Shown here one piece after another: positions 52,190 through 59,961 of a DNA stretch of 64,000 nt. The translations under genes and the position numbers were made by a program. Position 1 is the first letter of the stretch. Every line of letters begins with the position of its first letter. Under the pieces are notes generated by a model, which was not told where the DNA came from, made no database searches, and saw nothing but the letters and a program-made list of their open reading frames with translations. Origin of the DNA: Actinoplanes lutulentus (GTDB taxonomy: Bacteria; Actinomycetota; Actinomycetes; Mycobacteriales; Micromonosporaceae); contig NZ_QLMJ01000011.1 in NCBI RefSeq assembly GCF_003259845.1, positions 186,001 to 250,000 of the forward strand. The letters run 5' to 3'.

Positions 52190-53668
52190 TCAGGCGTTGT
52201 GGGCGGCTGCCAGGAATGTGGGGAAGTCGTTGCCGTGGGCTGCTGCCGCCGCCCAGATCGCCTCTATCGCCGCTGCCAGGGGGTCGTCCTCGTTCAGGGC
52301 CAGCAGCGCGGGGAACGCCACCGCCTGGTGGAGCATGCGGGAGGACGCGCCTCGGACAGCGAGGATCGTCTGGGGCACCTCGGGGTCATCCAGGAGGCGG
52401 CGGTACACCTCGCCATGGTCGGTGAAGGCTGCGGGCAGCTGGTCGCCGGCATCCACCGCTTCCAGGGCCGCGGCTATCCAGCCGACCTGGTCCAGGCCGG
52501 CGGCTTCCATGGCGCGGCGGGCGGCCCAGCAGGCTACTTCGCGCTGGCGCTCCGGCGGCAGCTGCTCCAGGCGGTCCAGGAGCGGGCGGTCCAGGTTGGC
52601 CAGGGCTTTCGCGCGTGCCGCCAGCCCGCGCAGCCGCTCGGTCGGCGGGGTACCACCCCAGGCCGCCATCTCCCGTTCGGCGCGCTCGCGCTGCTTCTTC
52701 TCGGCGCGCCGGGTCGCCTCGGCCGCCTTGGCGCGCATCGGTTGTTCCCAGGCGACCGGTACGCCGGCGGGCAGGTCCAGCAGGTGGTCCCAGATCAGGC
52801 CGAGCAGGACGGCCTGATGACCGGGTACGCCCTCGTGCCGCACGGTCAGCGTCCCGTCCTCGTCGACGACCACCCGGACCGTGCTCGGCGAGGCGTCCGG
52901 CAGGGTTGTCGCCGGCGACGGGGAGATCGGCCGGTCGGCGAGCGCCCACGTGAAGGTCCACGTGCCGTCGCCGGCCGCGCGCAGCCGGATCTCCAGGTCA
53001 CCGGCGAAGATCGTCTCCGGCGGCGCCCAACCCCCACCCGACGAAGCCCGACCCTCACCCGGCCGCGCCCAGCCCTCACCCGTCGGCACGTCGCGGCACC
53101 GCACCACAGCCACCCGCGCCGAGCCCGCGTCCGCCGGGTCGGTGGTCAGGAGGCGGGACATCGCCCAGGTGGCGGCGTGGGCAGGTTTCTGGGCCCACGT
53201 GCTCAGGGTGCCGTCGTCGGCGACCGTCGCCAGGCCGGTCTCCTCGGACACCGGCCAGACGTGCAGCTCATGCTGCTCGGCCGGGTCGGCGTCGGTGCGG
53301 AGGCCCTCGTGGATCCGGTTGCGGGCGTAGACGCGTACCCTCGCCAATCCGGGCCCCGCGAGGGGCACCTCGGTGTAGGTGTCGGACATCAGGCCGTTCA
53401 CGGTGAGGGACCCCGTGGGGCACCAGAGCGTGGTCTCCGAGGTCGCGTCCCAGTCGTCGCCGGACAACAGCGGCGGCTCGGACGGGAAGGCCTCGATGCG
53501 CATCTCGATCGTGCCGGTGTGCAGGCCGGTGAATGCGGTGCACTCGTCCGGGCCGCCGACGTGCAGCAGCTCGTCGCCGACGGTGTAGATCTCCAGGCCG
53601 TCGCCGCCCTCGCCGGAGAAGATCTGGTACTGGCAGTAGCTGACGAACTGTTCCACGAACCCGCTCAC
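52190..53668 (-). CDS. Unrecognised 492-residue cytoplasmic protein
   Basis: No family recognised. The N-terminal 250 residues are beta-rich (FVSYCQYQIFSGEGGDGLEIYTVGDELLHVGG). A middle basic helix (RAKAAEATRRAEKKQRERAEREMAAW) leads to an all-helical C-terminal third (LDRLEQLPPERQREVACWAARRAMEAAGL). There is no signal or membrane segment. GTG 53668 overlaps the stop of a 35-residue HAD-like fragment (GTGA); GTG 53656 is another possible start. The N-terminal part is somewhat like small immunity-type proteins, but this is only an impression. Confidence 0.7.
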   Translation of the reverse strand: MSGFVEQFVSYCQYQIFSGEGGDGLEIYTVGDELLHVGGPDECTAFTGLHTGTIEMRIEAFPSEPPLLSGDDWDATSETTLWCPTGSLTVNGLMSDTYTEVPLAGPGLARVRVYARNRIHEGLRTDADPAEQHELHVWPVSEETGLATVADDGTLSTWAQKPAHAATWAMSRLLTTDPADAGSARVAVVRCRDVPTGEGWARPGEGRASSGGGWAPPETIFAGDLEIRLRAAGDGTWTFTWALADRPISPSPATTLPDASPSTVRVVVDEDGTLTVRHEGVPGHQAVLLGLIWDHLLDLPAGVPVAWEQPMRAKAAEATRRAEKKQRERAEREMAAWGGTPPTERLRGLAARAKALANLDRPLLDRLEQLPPERQREVACWAARRAMEAAGLDQVGWIAAALEAVDAGDQLPAAFTDHGEVYRRLLDDPEVPQTILAVRGASSRMLHQAVAFPALLALNEDDPLAAAIEAIWAAAAAHGNDFPTFLAAAHNA

Positions 53669-53772
53669 CGGCCCGGCCACCCGTCGATGTCGGCCGGCAG
53701 CGCCACCCGTGGCCCGGGCCGGTTCACCGGCAACACCCCACCGACATCGAGGACAACCGTACGGATCGACAT
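53665..53772 (-). CDS. 35-residue HAD-motif fragment coupled to the 492-residue gene
   Basis: ATG 53772 opens MSIRTVVLDVGGVLPVN, which matches HAD hydrolase motif I (DxGGVL), then quickly ends at TGA 53665-53667, overlapping the downstream GTG. No other HAD motif is present. It is either the stub of a decayed phosphatase gene or a tiny leader that now provides translational coupling. Confidence 0.4.
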   Translation of the reverse strand: MSIRTVVLDVGGVLPVNRPGPRVALPADIDGWPGR

Positions 53773-53819
53773 GGGTCGACACTTTACGACGTGCCGGCCG
53801 CTGGCAGGGCCGGCATCGG

Positions 53820-54242
53820 TCACTCCTCGACGCGTACCGGTTCGTCGCATCCGTCGGTGCGGAGGCCGTCGCGTTCGTCCCAGGTGAGGGCTGAGCAGGT
53901 CTCCCGTTCGATGATCGGGGTGCCGAGCCCGTCGGCGCGGGAGTCGGTGGTGACGTCGATCCGGCCGTCGGCGCGGGTGGTGTACGTGACCGGGATCGGG
54001 TCGCCCTCGGTGGTCGGGAAGGTCGCCTTCATGGTCACCACGCGTTGGGCCGTGAAGGCGTCGAGCAGGCAGGTCGCCGCGTCCTCCGGAACATCCTCGC
54101 CCTGGTCGAGGTCGAACGTGCCGCAGTCATCGGTCGTCGCGGCGAAGTGCGAGGCGCCGGGTGTGTACGGCGCGGCGGCGGGTGCACCATCACCGCAGGC
54201 GGCCAGGCAGGCCACGGCAAGCAGCAGAGGAATCCGTCTCAT
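53820..54242 (-). CDS. Small lipoprotein, unknown function
   Basis: 140 residues with a lipobox ending CLAAC near residue 16 and a short Ala/Pro linker. The mature part has four cysteines (DDCGTF, ATCLLD, ETCSAL, DGCDEP) likely forming two disulfides, and a beta-rich region. The start overlaps the kinase gene stop (ATGA), so it is co-translated. Confidence 0.8.
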   Translation of the reverse strand: MRRIPLLLAVACLAACGDGAPAAAPYTPGASHFAATTDDCGTFDLDQGEDVPEDAATCLLDAFTAQRVVTMKATFPTTEGDPIPVTYTTRADGRIDVTTDSRADGLGTPIIERETCSALTWDERDGLRTDGCDEPVRVEE

Positions 54243-54889
54243 GCCCGCTTCGACGTGGTGATCGTCCCGGGCGTTCCGCCGCCGGTACCCCGGACGAGAA
54301 GATCGGCGCGTTCCCACGGGCGGTCGGCGCTGAGAAACGGGATCTCCTCGGCCATCCACTCGTCCCACTCGCGCTTCGCTGCCTGCTGGTCGATGTTCTT
54401 CAGCGGCAGGTCACGCTCAATGCCCCGCCGCTCGGCCTCGGCGAAATCGGACTGCACCCAGATCGCGGCGTCGAGCAGGGGCAGCAGCTCGCGGCGGGAC
54501 GCGCCGACGCCTTCGACGAAGACCACCGAGCAGCCGGCCGGCACCTCGATGAACCCGTCCCGGCCGCGCTGCTCCCAGGCCGGTGGGCGGAACCGCACCC
54601 CGAGACCGGCGTGCAGCGGGTCCAGCACGCCGGAGATCATCAGAGGCGCCCAGCCGAAGCGGGAGTGCCACCAGGCCACGTCGTCGGTGTGCACGACCGC
54701 CGAGTCCGGCGTCAGGTCGCTCAGCAGGCCCGCGAGGGTCGACTTGCCACTGCCGCCCCGGCCGTCGACGGCGATCAGGCGCGGACGCCCGGCCGGTGAC
54801 CCCGCCGCGGCCAGCACCGACGCCGCGACATCGATCGGCGTCTGCTCCTGCCAGGGACCTGCGAGTGGTTCGTCCGGGCCAAGTTTCAC
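54239..54889 (-). CDS. Uridine kinase-like P-loop protein
   Basis: 216 residues. Walker A VDGRGGSGKSTLAGLL, then VVHTDDVAWWHSRFGW with the substrate-site aspartate, GVRFRPPAWEQRGRDG, and VVFVEGVGASR as a Walker B-like strand. The family is (d)NMP/uridine kinase-like; the true substrate is unknown. GTG 54889 was chosen. It is divergent from the FIST gene. Confidence 0.87.
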   Translation of the reverse strand: MKLGPDEPLAGPWQEQTPIDVAASVLAAAGSPAGRPRLIAVDGRGGSGKSTLAGLLSDLTPDSAVVHTDDVAWWHSRFGWAPLMISGVLDPLHAGLGVRFRPPAWEQRGRDGFIEVPAGCSVVFVEGVGASRRELLPLLDAAIWVQSDFAEAERRGIERDLPLKNIDQQAAKREWDEWMAEEIPFLSADRPWERADLLVRGTGGGTPGTITTSKRA

Positions 54890-54970
54890 CCTTGGACCGT
54901 ACTCTTGCTCAGTTTTTCGCCGAGGCCGCCGATGCACCCACCCGGAGAGAGACGCGGAGAGGGACCCGAG

Positions 54971-56146
54971 ATGCACAACGTGGATGAGCGCTGGTTCGGT
55001 GTCGGGCGCAGCCTTCTGGAGGACCCCGCCGAGGCCGGCGCGCAGGCATGCCGGGAGGCGACCGCCGGGCGGCAACCCACGCTGCTGCTCGTCTTCGCCG
55101 CGCTGCGGCACTCGACCCCGGCGATGGCCGAGGCGGTGCACGCGGCGGCCGGCGGCGACGTGCTGATGATCGGCTGTTCCACGGCGGGTGAGTTCACCAG
55201 CGACGGCCGTGGCAGCGGCGTCGTCGTGACCGCTCTGGGCGGTCCCGGTTTCACCGCTTCGGTACGCGCGATCGAGCACGACAGCATGGACCTGTACGAA
55301 GCCGGGGTGACCGCCGCGTCCAGCCTCGACGACATCGACGCCGAGCACCGGGTGGTGCTGCTGCTCGGTGACGGCCGCAGCGGCGACCAGCAGGAGATGG
55401 TCCGCGGCGCCTATTCGGTGGCCGGCGCCGGGGTGCCGCTGGTCGGTGCCTGCGCGGCCGACGACCTCACCCAGACCGGCACGGTCAGCTTCTTCAGCGA
55501 CGGCACGACGGTACGCGTGCTCCCGAACGCGGTCCTCGGCGCCGCCCTGGGCTCGCCGTCCCCGCTGGGTGTCGGGCTGGCGCACGGCTGGCACAAGATC
55601 GGCGAGCCGATGGTGGTGACCCGCAGCGAGGGCGGCAAGATCTACGAGCTGGACGGCGAGCCGGCGCTCGACACCTACCTGCGGCGTACCGGCGGCGCAC
55701 CGGACCTCGGCGACGACCCGGGCGCGTTCCTGACCTTCGCGGCGGTACGCCCGCTCGGGCTGGCCCGGCGCACCGGTGAGGACATCCGGATCATCTTCGA
55801 GGCCGACCCGGCCGTACGGTCGATCTCCGGGCTGGCCGACACGCCGGAGGGCGCGATGGTCTGGTTCATGGAGGGCGACCGGGAGAACGTCGTCGACGCG
55901 GCGGCCGTCGCCACCCGCGAGGCGATCGGCGAACTCGGCGGCGACGCGATCGGCGTGCTGGTCTTCGACTGCTCGGTACGCCTGATCGCGCTCGGCGGCG
56001 ACGGCGTCGACCTGGCCGGCGAGCGGGTACGCGACGTGCTCAAGCCGGTCCCGTACAGCGGCTTCTTCTCCAACGGTGAGATCGTCCGCCGCGCCAACGC
56101 GAAGGGCATGCACCACCTGTCCGTGGCCGCGCTCGCGGTGAGCTGA
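54971..56146 (+). CDS. FIST-domain sensor protein
   Basis: 391 residues with FIST_N (about 15-205: ATAGRQPTLLLVFAALRHSTPAMAEAV, GCSTAGEFTSDG, VPLVGACAADDLTQT) and FIST_C (about 215-375: KIYELDGEPALDTYLRR). FIST domains are predicted small-ligand sensors, perhaps for amino acids, often paired with signalling domains. The next gene, a GAF-GGDEF protein, starts 1 nt after this stop, strongly implying that FIST controls the cyclase. Confidence 0.92.
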   Translation: MHNVDERWFGVGRSLLEDPAEAGAQACREATAGRQPTLLLVFAALRHSTPAMAEAVHAAAGGDVLMIGCSTAGEFTSDGRGSGVVVTALGGPGFTASVRAIEHDSMDLYEAGVTAASSLDDIDAEHRVVLLLGDGRSGDQQEMVRGAYSVAGAGVPLVGACAADDLTQTGTVSFFSDGTTVRVLPNAVLGAALGSPSPLGVGLAHGWHKIGEPMVVTRSEGGKIYELDGEPALDTYLRRTGGAPDLGDDPGAFLTFAAVRPLGLARRTGEDIRIIFEADPAVRSISGLADTPEGAMVWFMEGDRENVVDAAAVATREAIGELGGDAIGVLVFDCSVRLIALGGDGVDLAGERVRDVLKPVPYSGFFSNGEIVRRANAKGMHHLSVAALAVS

Positions 56147-56147
56147 C

Positions 56148-57530
56148 ATGCCCGGCTGGTCCTCGCTGCAGCTCACCGAGTTCTTCAGCGCGATCACCCG
56201 GGCCGGCGACGTCGCCGCGGCGACCCGGATCGCGGTGCAGCGCGCGGCCGAGGCCACCGACGCCGAACTGGCCGCGGTGGTCTGCGGCGACACCGTGCCC
56301 GCCTCGGTGGGGCTGGGCCGCTCCCCCGACGTGGCGCTGTTCACCGGGTTGCCGGCCGGCGACGACATCGCGGACTTCCCCGGTCTCGGCCCGATGCACC
56401 TGACCGTGCACCCGCTGGACCGCGACACCGGCGACCGCATCCTGGTGGCCCGGGCCGGCGACGCGTTCGAGCCCGAGGAGCGGCAGATGCTCCAGGGCAT
56501 GGCCCGGGTGCTGGGCCTGGCCCTGCGCGGGCTGCGCACCCTGGAGACCGAGCGGGAGCTGCGCCGCGAACGGGAGCGGGAGGCCGCGTCGCGGCTGGAG
56601 CTGCTCGAAGCTCTGGAGCGCCGCGAGCGGCTGCTGGAGACGTTGCTGCGCGTGCAGCGGATGGTGAATCCGCGTACGCCGGTGGACGAGACCCTGGACG
56701 CGATCACCGACGGGGCACGGTCGCTGCTGGCCGAGGCCACGACGGCGCTGGTGCTGCGGGACGGCGCGACACTCACGGTCGCGTCGATGAGCCGGGGCAC
56801 CGATGTACGCGTCGAGGTGCTGGTCGCCGCCGCCACTCAGTCATTGGCCGAGAAGGCCCCGGTAGCCGACGGTTCCGTTCTCGCCGCCCCGGTCAAGATC
56901 GGGGAGGACTATGCCGGCGCCTTCGTCATCGCCGGGGACGGACAGGAGATCCTGGAGGCGTTCGCGGAGCAGGCCAGCCTCGCGCTGACCGGCGCGCACA
57001 CCCTGGCCGCGGTGCACGAGGCGCACCACGACTCGCTGACCCGGCTGCCGAACCGCAAACTCTTCCTCAACCGCGTCGAGCAGGTGGTCGGCGCCGATCC
57101 GGCCGCGCTGCTCTACCTCGACCTGGACCTGTTCAAGCAGGTCAACGACACCCTGGGGCACAGCGTCGGCGACGAGCTGCTGCGCGGGGTCGCCGACCGG
57201 ATCCGCGGCGCGATCCGGGACTCGGACATGGCCGCCCGGTTCGGTGGCGACGAGTTCGCGGTGCTGCTCGAGCCGATCACCGGCACTGAGCAAGCGGTGG
57301 AGATCGCTCAGCGGGTGATCGACTCGATATCCCAGCCGTTCGCCATTTCCGGACGGATGGTGCGCACCCGGGCCAGCGTCGGGATCGCGTACAGCGACGG
57401 GGTCCGGACCGCCGAGGAGCTGCTCGAGGACGCGGACCTGGCGATGTACCGGGCCAAGCGGTCCCGGCCCGGTACCTGCCGGGCGTACGACCCCCGGATG
57501 CGCACCGACGATCTGCTACGCGCGAGCTAG
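56148..57530 (+). CDS. GAF-GGDEF diguanylate cyclase coupled to FIST
   Basis: 460 residues, no membrane helix. The N-terminal 130 residues are GAF-like, then a coiled coil (RELRREREREAASRLELLEALERRERLL) and a second GAF-like segment to about 280, then GGDEF: LTRLPNRKLFLNRVEQ, YLDLDLFKQVNDTLGHSVGD and RFGGDEFAVLL near residue 365. The RxxD inhibitory site (RDSD) is intact. The soluble cyclase is presumably activated by the FIST partner. The 3' end overlaps the xylanase stop by 15 nt. Confidence 0.93.
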   Translation: MPGWSSLQLTEFFSAITRAGDVAAATRIAVQRAAEATDAELAAVVCGDTVPASVGLGRSPDVALFTGLPAGDDIADFPGLGPMHLTVHPLDRDTGDRILVARAGDAFEPEERQMLQGMARVLGLALRGLRTLETERELRREREREAASRLELLEALERRERLLETLLRVQRMVNPRTPVDETLDAITDGARSLLAEATTALVLRDGATLTVASMSRGTDVRVEVLVAAATQSLAEKAPVADGSVLAAPVKIGEDYAGAFVIAGDGQEILEAFAEQASLALTGAHTLAAVHEAHHDSLTRLPNRKLFLNRVEQVVGADPAALLYLDLDLFKQVNDTLGHSVGDELLRGVADRIRGAIRDSDMAARFGGDEFAVLLEPITGTEQAVEIAQRVIDSISQPFAISGRMVRTRASVGIAYSDGVRTAEELLEDADLAMYRAKRSRPGTCRAYDPRMRTDDLLRAS

Positions 57531-58589
57531 CGTCCGCAGCAGCGTGTAGTACGCCGGCTTCTTGCCGAAGTCGTCCCACATCACCGTGGCCGCGCCCTCG
57601 GCGGGGAAGAACACCGGCACCCAGGAGTACTTGTCGGTGAAGCCCCAGAGGGTGAACGAGTTGCAGCCGTCGACGGCGAGGCAGGCGTCGAGCACGGTCT
57701 TGTAGTAAACGGCCTGGGTCGCCAGCTGCTCGGCGGTGGGAACCCCGGTGGCGGGGAGGTCCATCCGCACGTCCAGCTCGGTGATCGCGGTGTGCAGGCC
57801 GAGGTCGTCGAACCGCTGCAGCACGCCCGCGAGCTGGTCCGGAGCGCCGTACCGGGTGCTCAGATGCGCCTGCGAGGCGAAACCGTGCAGCGGCACCCGC
57901 GCGGCCAGCAGCTGCTGGGCGAGCGCGTGGTACGCGTCGACCTTCACCCCCGGCCAGTCGACCCCGTAATCGTTGAGGAACAGCTGCGCGCGCGGGTCGG
58001 CCTGGTGCGCCCAGCGGAACGCGTCGGCGACGATGCCCGGCCCGAGCTCGCGGATGAAGATGTTCTCCTGCCGGTACTCGCCGTTCTCGTTGAAGATCTC
58101 GTTGGCGACGTCCCACTGCTGGATCCTGCCGCGGTAGTGGCCGACCACGGTGAAGATGTGGTCCCGCAGGATCGTCCGGAGCTCGGCCTTGGTGAACGTG
58201 CCCTCGGTCAGCCAGTCCGGGTTCTGGCTGTGCCACAGCAGGGTGTGACCGCGGACGACCTGGCCGTTCTTGCGGGCGAACGCGACGATCGCGTCGGCCG
58301 GGCCGAAGTGGTACTCGTAGCGGCCGGGGTGGATGAACTCCCACTTCATCTGGTTCTCCGGCGAGACCGAGCTGAACTCCCGGGCCAGGACCTTGCGGTA
58401 CGCCCGATCGTTGGGGAACGGGTCCGGATAGGGCTGGTCGACGTGGTGGCCGCCGCCGGCAACAGCGGAACCGATCCGCAAGTATCGGGGCGCGGCGTCT
58501 CGCAGCGAACGGTCGCCGGCCTGGGCGGGTGGGGTGGCAGGGATGAGGACGGCCGCGGTGGCGAGGACGGCCAGCAGTGCCTTTCTCAC
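57516..58589 (-). CDS. Secreted GH10 endo-1,4-beta-xylanase
   Basis: 357 residues: signal peptide (about 1-25, ending PPAQA) and a single GH10 barrel. The acid/base Glu is in QQWDVANEIFNENG and the nucleophile Glu in TAITELDVRMDLP; VRGHTLLWHSQNPDWL and NSFTLWGFTDKYSWVP complete the family signs. No carbohydrate-binding module. It hydrolyses xylan outside the cell. An inverted repeat operator candidate lies 35 bp upstream. Confidence 0.95.
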   Translation of the reverse strand: MRKALLAVLATAAVLIPATPPAQAGDRSLRDAAPRYLRIGSAVAGGGHHVDQPYPDPFPNDRAYRKVLAREFSSVSPENQMKWEFIHPGRYEYHFGPADAIVAFARKNGQVVRGHTLLWHSQNPDWLTEGTFTKAELRTILRDHIFTVVGHYRGRIQQWDVANEIFNENGEYRQENIFIRELGPGIVADAFRWAHQADPRAQLFLNDYGVDWPGVKVDAYHALAQQLLAARVPLHGFASQAHLSTRYGAPDQLAGVLQRFDDLGLHTAITELDVRMDLPATGVPTAEQLATQAVYYKTVLDACLAVDGCNSFTLWGFTDKYSWVPVFFPAEGAATVMWDDFGKKPAYYTLLRTLARA

Positions 58590-58623
58590 GGGGAACTCCT
58601 TCGATGGACAGCAGGAGCGACGA

Positions 58624-58648
58624 AACTTACGGAGCTGAGTCGTAAGTT
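58624..58648. promoter_or_regulatory. Perfect inverted repeat upstream of the xylanase
   Basis: AACTTACG-N9-CGTAAGTT, 35-59 bp upstream of the start. Size and position suit a LacI-, TetR- or ROK-type repressor site. Confidence 0.6.
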
Positions 58649-58683
58649 AGGCCCCGAAGCTCCCGCCCGTCAATCGAAGTCGA

Positions 58684-59877
58684 TCAGTGCTCTCCGGTCC
58701 GGTTCACCAGAACCCGGGAACACACCACGGTGATCAGCCCGGCCGCGACCACGGTCAGCAGGCCGATCCGCAGGCTGGACAGGTCGGCGATCGCGCCGAC
58801 CAGTGGCGCCGACAGCAGGAACCCGGCCCGCAGCAGCCAGCTCGACACGGTCAGGCCCACACCCTCCGGCAGGCCGGGCAGCTCGTCGGCGCTGTGCATC
58901 GCGGCGGGCACCAGGGTCGCCGTACCGAGACCGGCGAGAGCGAAACCGATCAGCGTGGCCGGCACCGAGGGGAACGCGAGAGCGAGGCCCATGCCGAGCG
59001 CGGCGATCGCACCGCCGGCGCGCACCACGGTCCGCTGGCCGAACCGGTCGACGACCCGGTCGCCGGTCAGCCGGCCGGCGGTCATCGCGACCTGGAGCGC
59101 CACGAACGCGAGGCCGGCCACGGCGGCGCTGGTGAGCAGCTCGTTGCGCATGTAGAGAGCACCCCACGAGGAACCGGCGTCCTCGACGAGAGCGCCACAG
59201 GCGGCCAGGACGCCGAGAACGGCGAGCATCCGGACGGCGTGCGCGGAGTAGGAGCCCTTCTTAGCGGGGGTCTCGGAGGTGACAACCGCACCGTCCGGTC
59301 CGGGCAGCATGAACTTGAGCGCGAAAATCGCGACAACGCTGAAGATGACCGCGGAGATCGTGAGATGCAGGGGCAGGGACAACGCGAGCCCGGCCGCTGC
59401 CGATCCCATCAGCCCGCCCAGGACCGCGCCGACGCTCCACAGCCCGTGCAGCGAGTTCAGGATCGACCGGCCGTAGATCCGCTGCACCCGCAGCCCGTGC
59501 GCGTTCTGCGCCACGTCGACGATCGCGTCCAGCGCGCCCGCCGCGAAGAACACCGCACCCAGCACCCAGACGTTCGGCGCGAACGCGACGAGCAGCACCA
59601 GCACGGCGAGCAGGACGATGCCGAGCGACGCGACCCGCGCCGACCGGAACCGCCGGATGATCGTGGCGGCGAACAACCCGGCGATCAGCGCGCCGAGCGG
59701 CATCGCCGCGATCGCCGACCCGAGAGCGGCGTTGGTCAGGCCGAGTTCCGCTTTGAGCTGCGGAAACCGGGGTACGACGTTCGCGTAGAGCGCGCCGTTG
59801 GTGAGGAACACCAGCGCGACGGCCATGCGGGCCAGTCGCGCCTCGCGCGCCGGCGCGGTACGGGTGGGGACGGACAT
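58684..59877 (-). CDS. MFS transporter
   Basis: 397 residues, twelve predicted helices in two halves. The A-motif region is LGALIAGLFAATIIRRFRSARV; the second half begins after PAKKGSYSAHAVRMLAVLG. It resembles the FucP/YbjJ-like group rather than drug pumps, but no substrate is clear. ATG 59877 was chosen (MSVPTRTAPAREARLARM). Tightly nested palindromes lie directly upstream. Confidence 0.88.
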   Translation of the reverse strand: MSVPTRTAPAREARLARMAVALVFLTNGALYANVVPRFPQLKAELGLTNAALGSAIAAMPLGALIAGLFAATIIRRFRSARVASLGIVLLAVLVLLVAFAPNVWVLGAVFFAAGALDAIVDVAQNAHGLRVQRIYGRSILNSLHGLWSVGAVLGGLMGSAAAGLALSLPLHLTISAVIFSVVAIFALKFMLPGPDGAVVTSETPAKKGSYSAHAVRMLAVLGVLAACGALVEDAGSSWGALYMRNELLTSAAVAGLAFVALQVAMTAGRLTGDRVVDRFGQRTVVRAGGAIAALGMGLALAFPSVPATLIGFALAGLGTATLVPAAMHSADELPGLPEGVGLTVSSWLLRAGFLLSAPLVGAIADLSSLRIGLLTVVAAGLITVVCSRVLVNRTGEH

Positions 59878-59880
59878 GCG

Positions 59881-59912
59881 TACGATCGTACATACGCTAT
59901 GTACGCGTGTAC
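59881..59912. promoter_or_regulatory. Nested palindromes between the MFS and GGDEF genes
   Basis: TACGATCGTA (59881-59890), GTACATA-CGC-TATGTAC (59888-59904) and GTAC-GCGT-GTAC (59901-59912) follow each other within 32 bp, starting 4 bp from the MFS start. This suggests a repressor operator, perhaps shared by both divergent genes. Confidence 0.6.
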
Positions 59913-59961
59913 ACATCCCTCTAAACCTCATAGCGCCTCGGCAGCGGCCGATAACGCAAGA

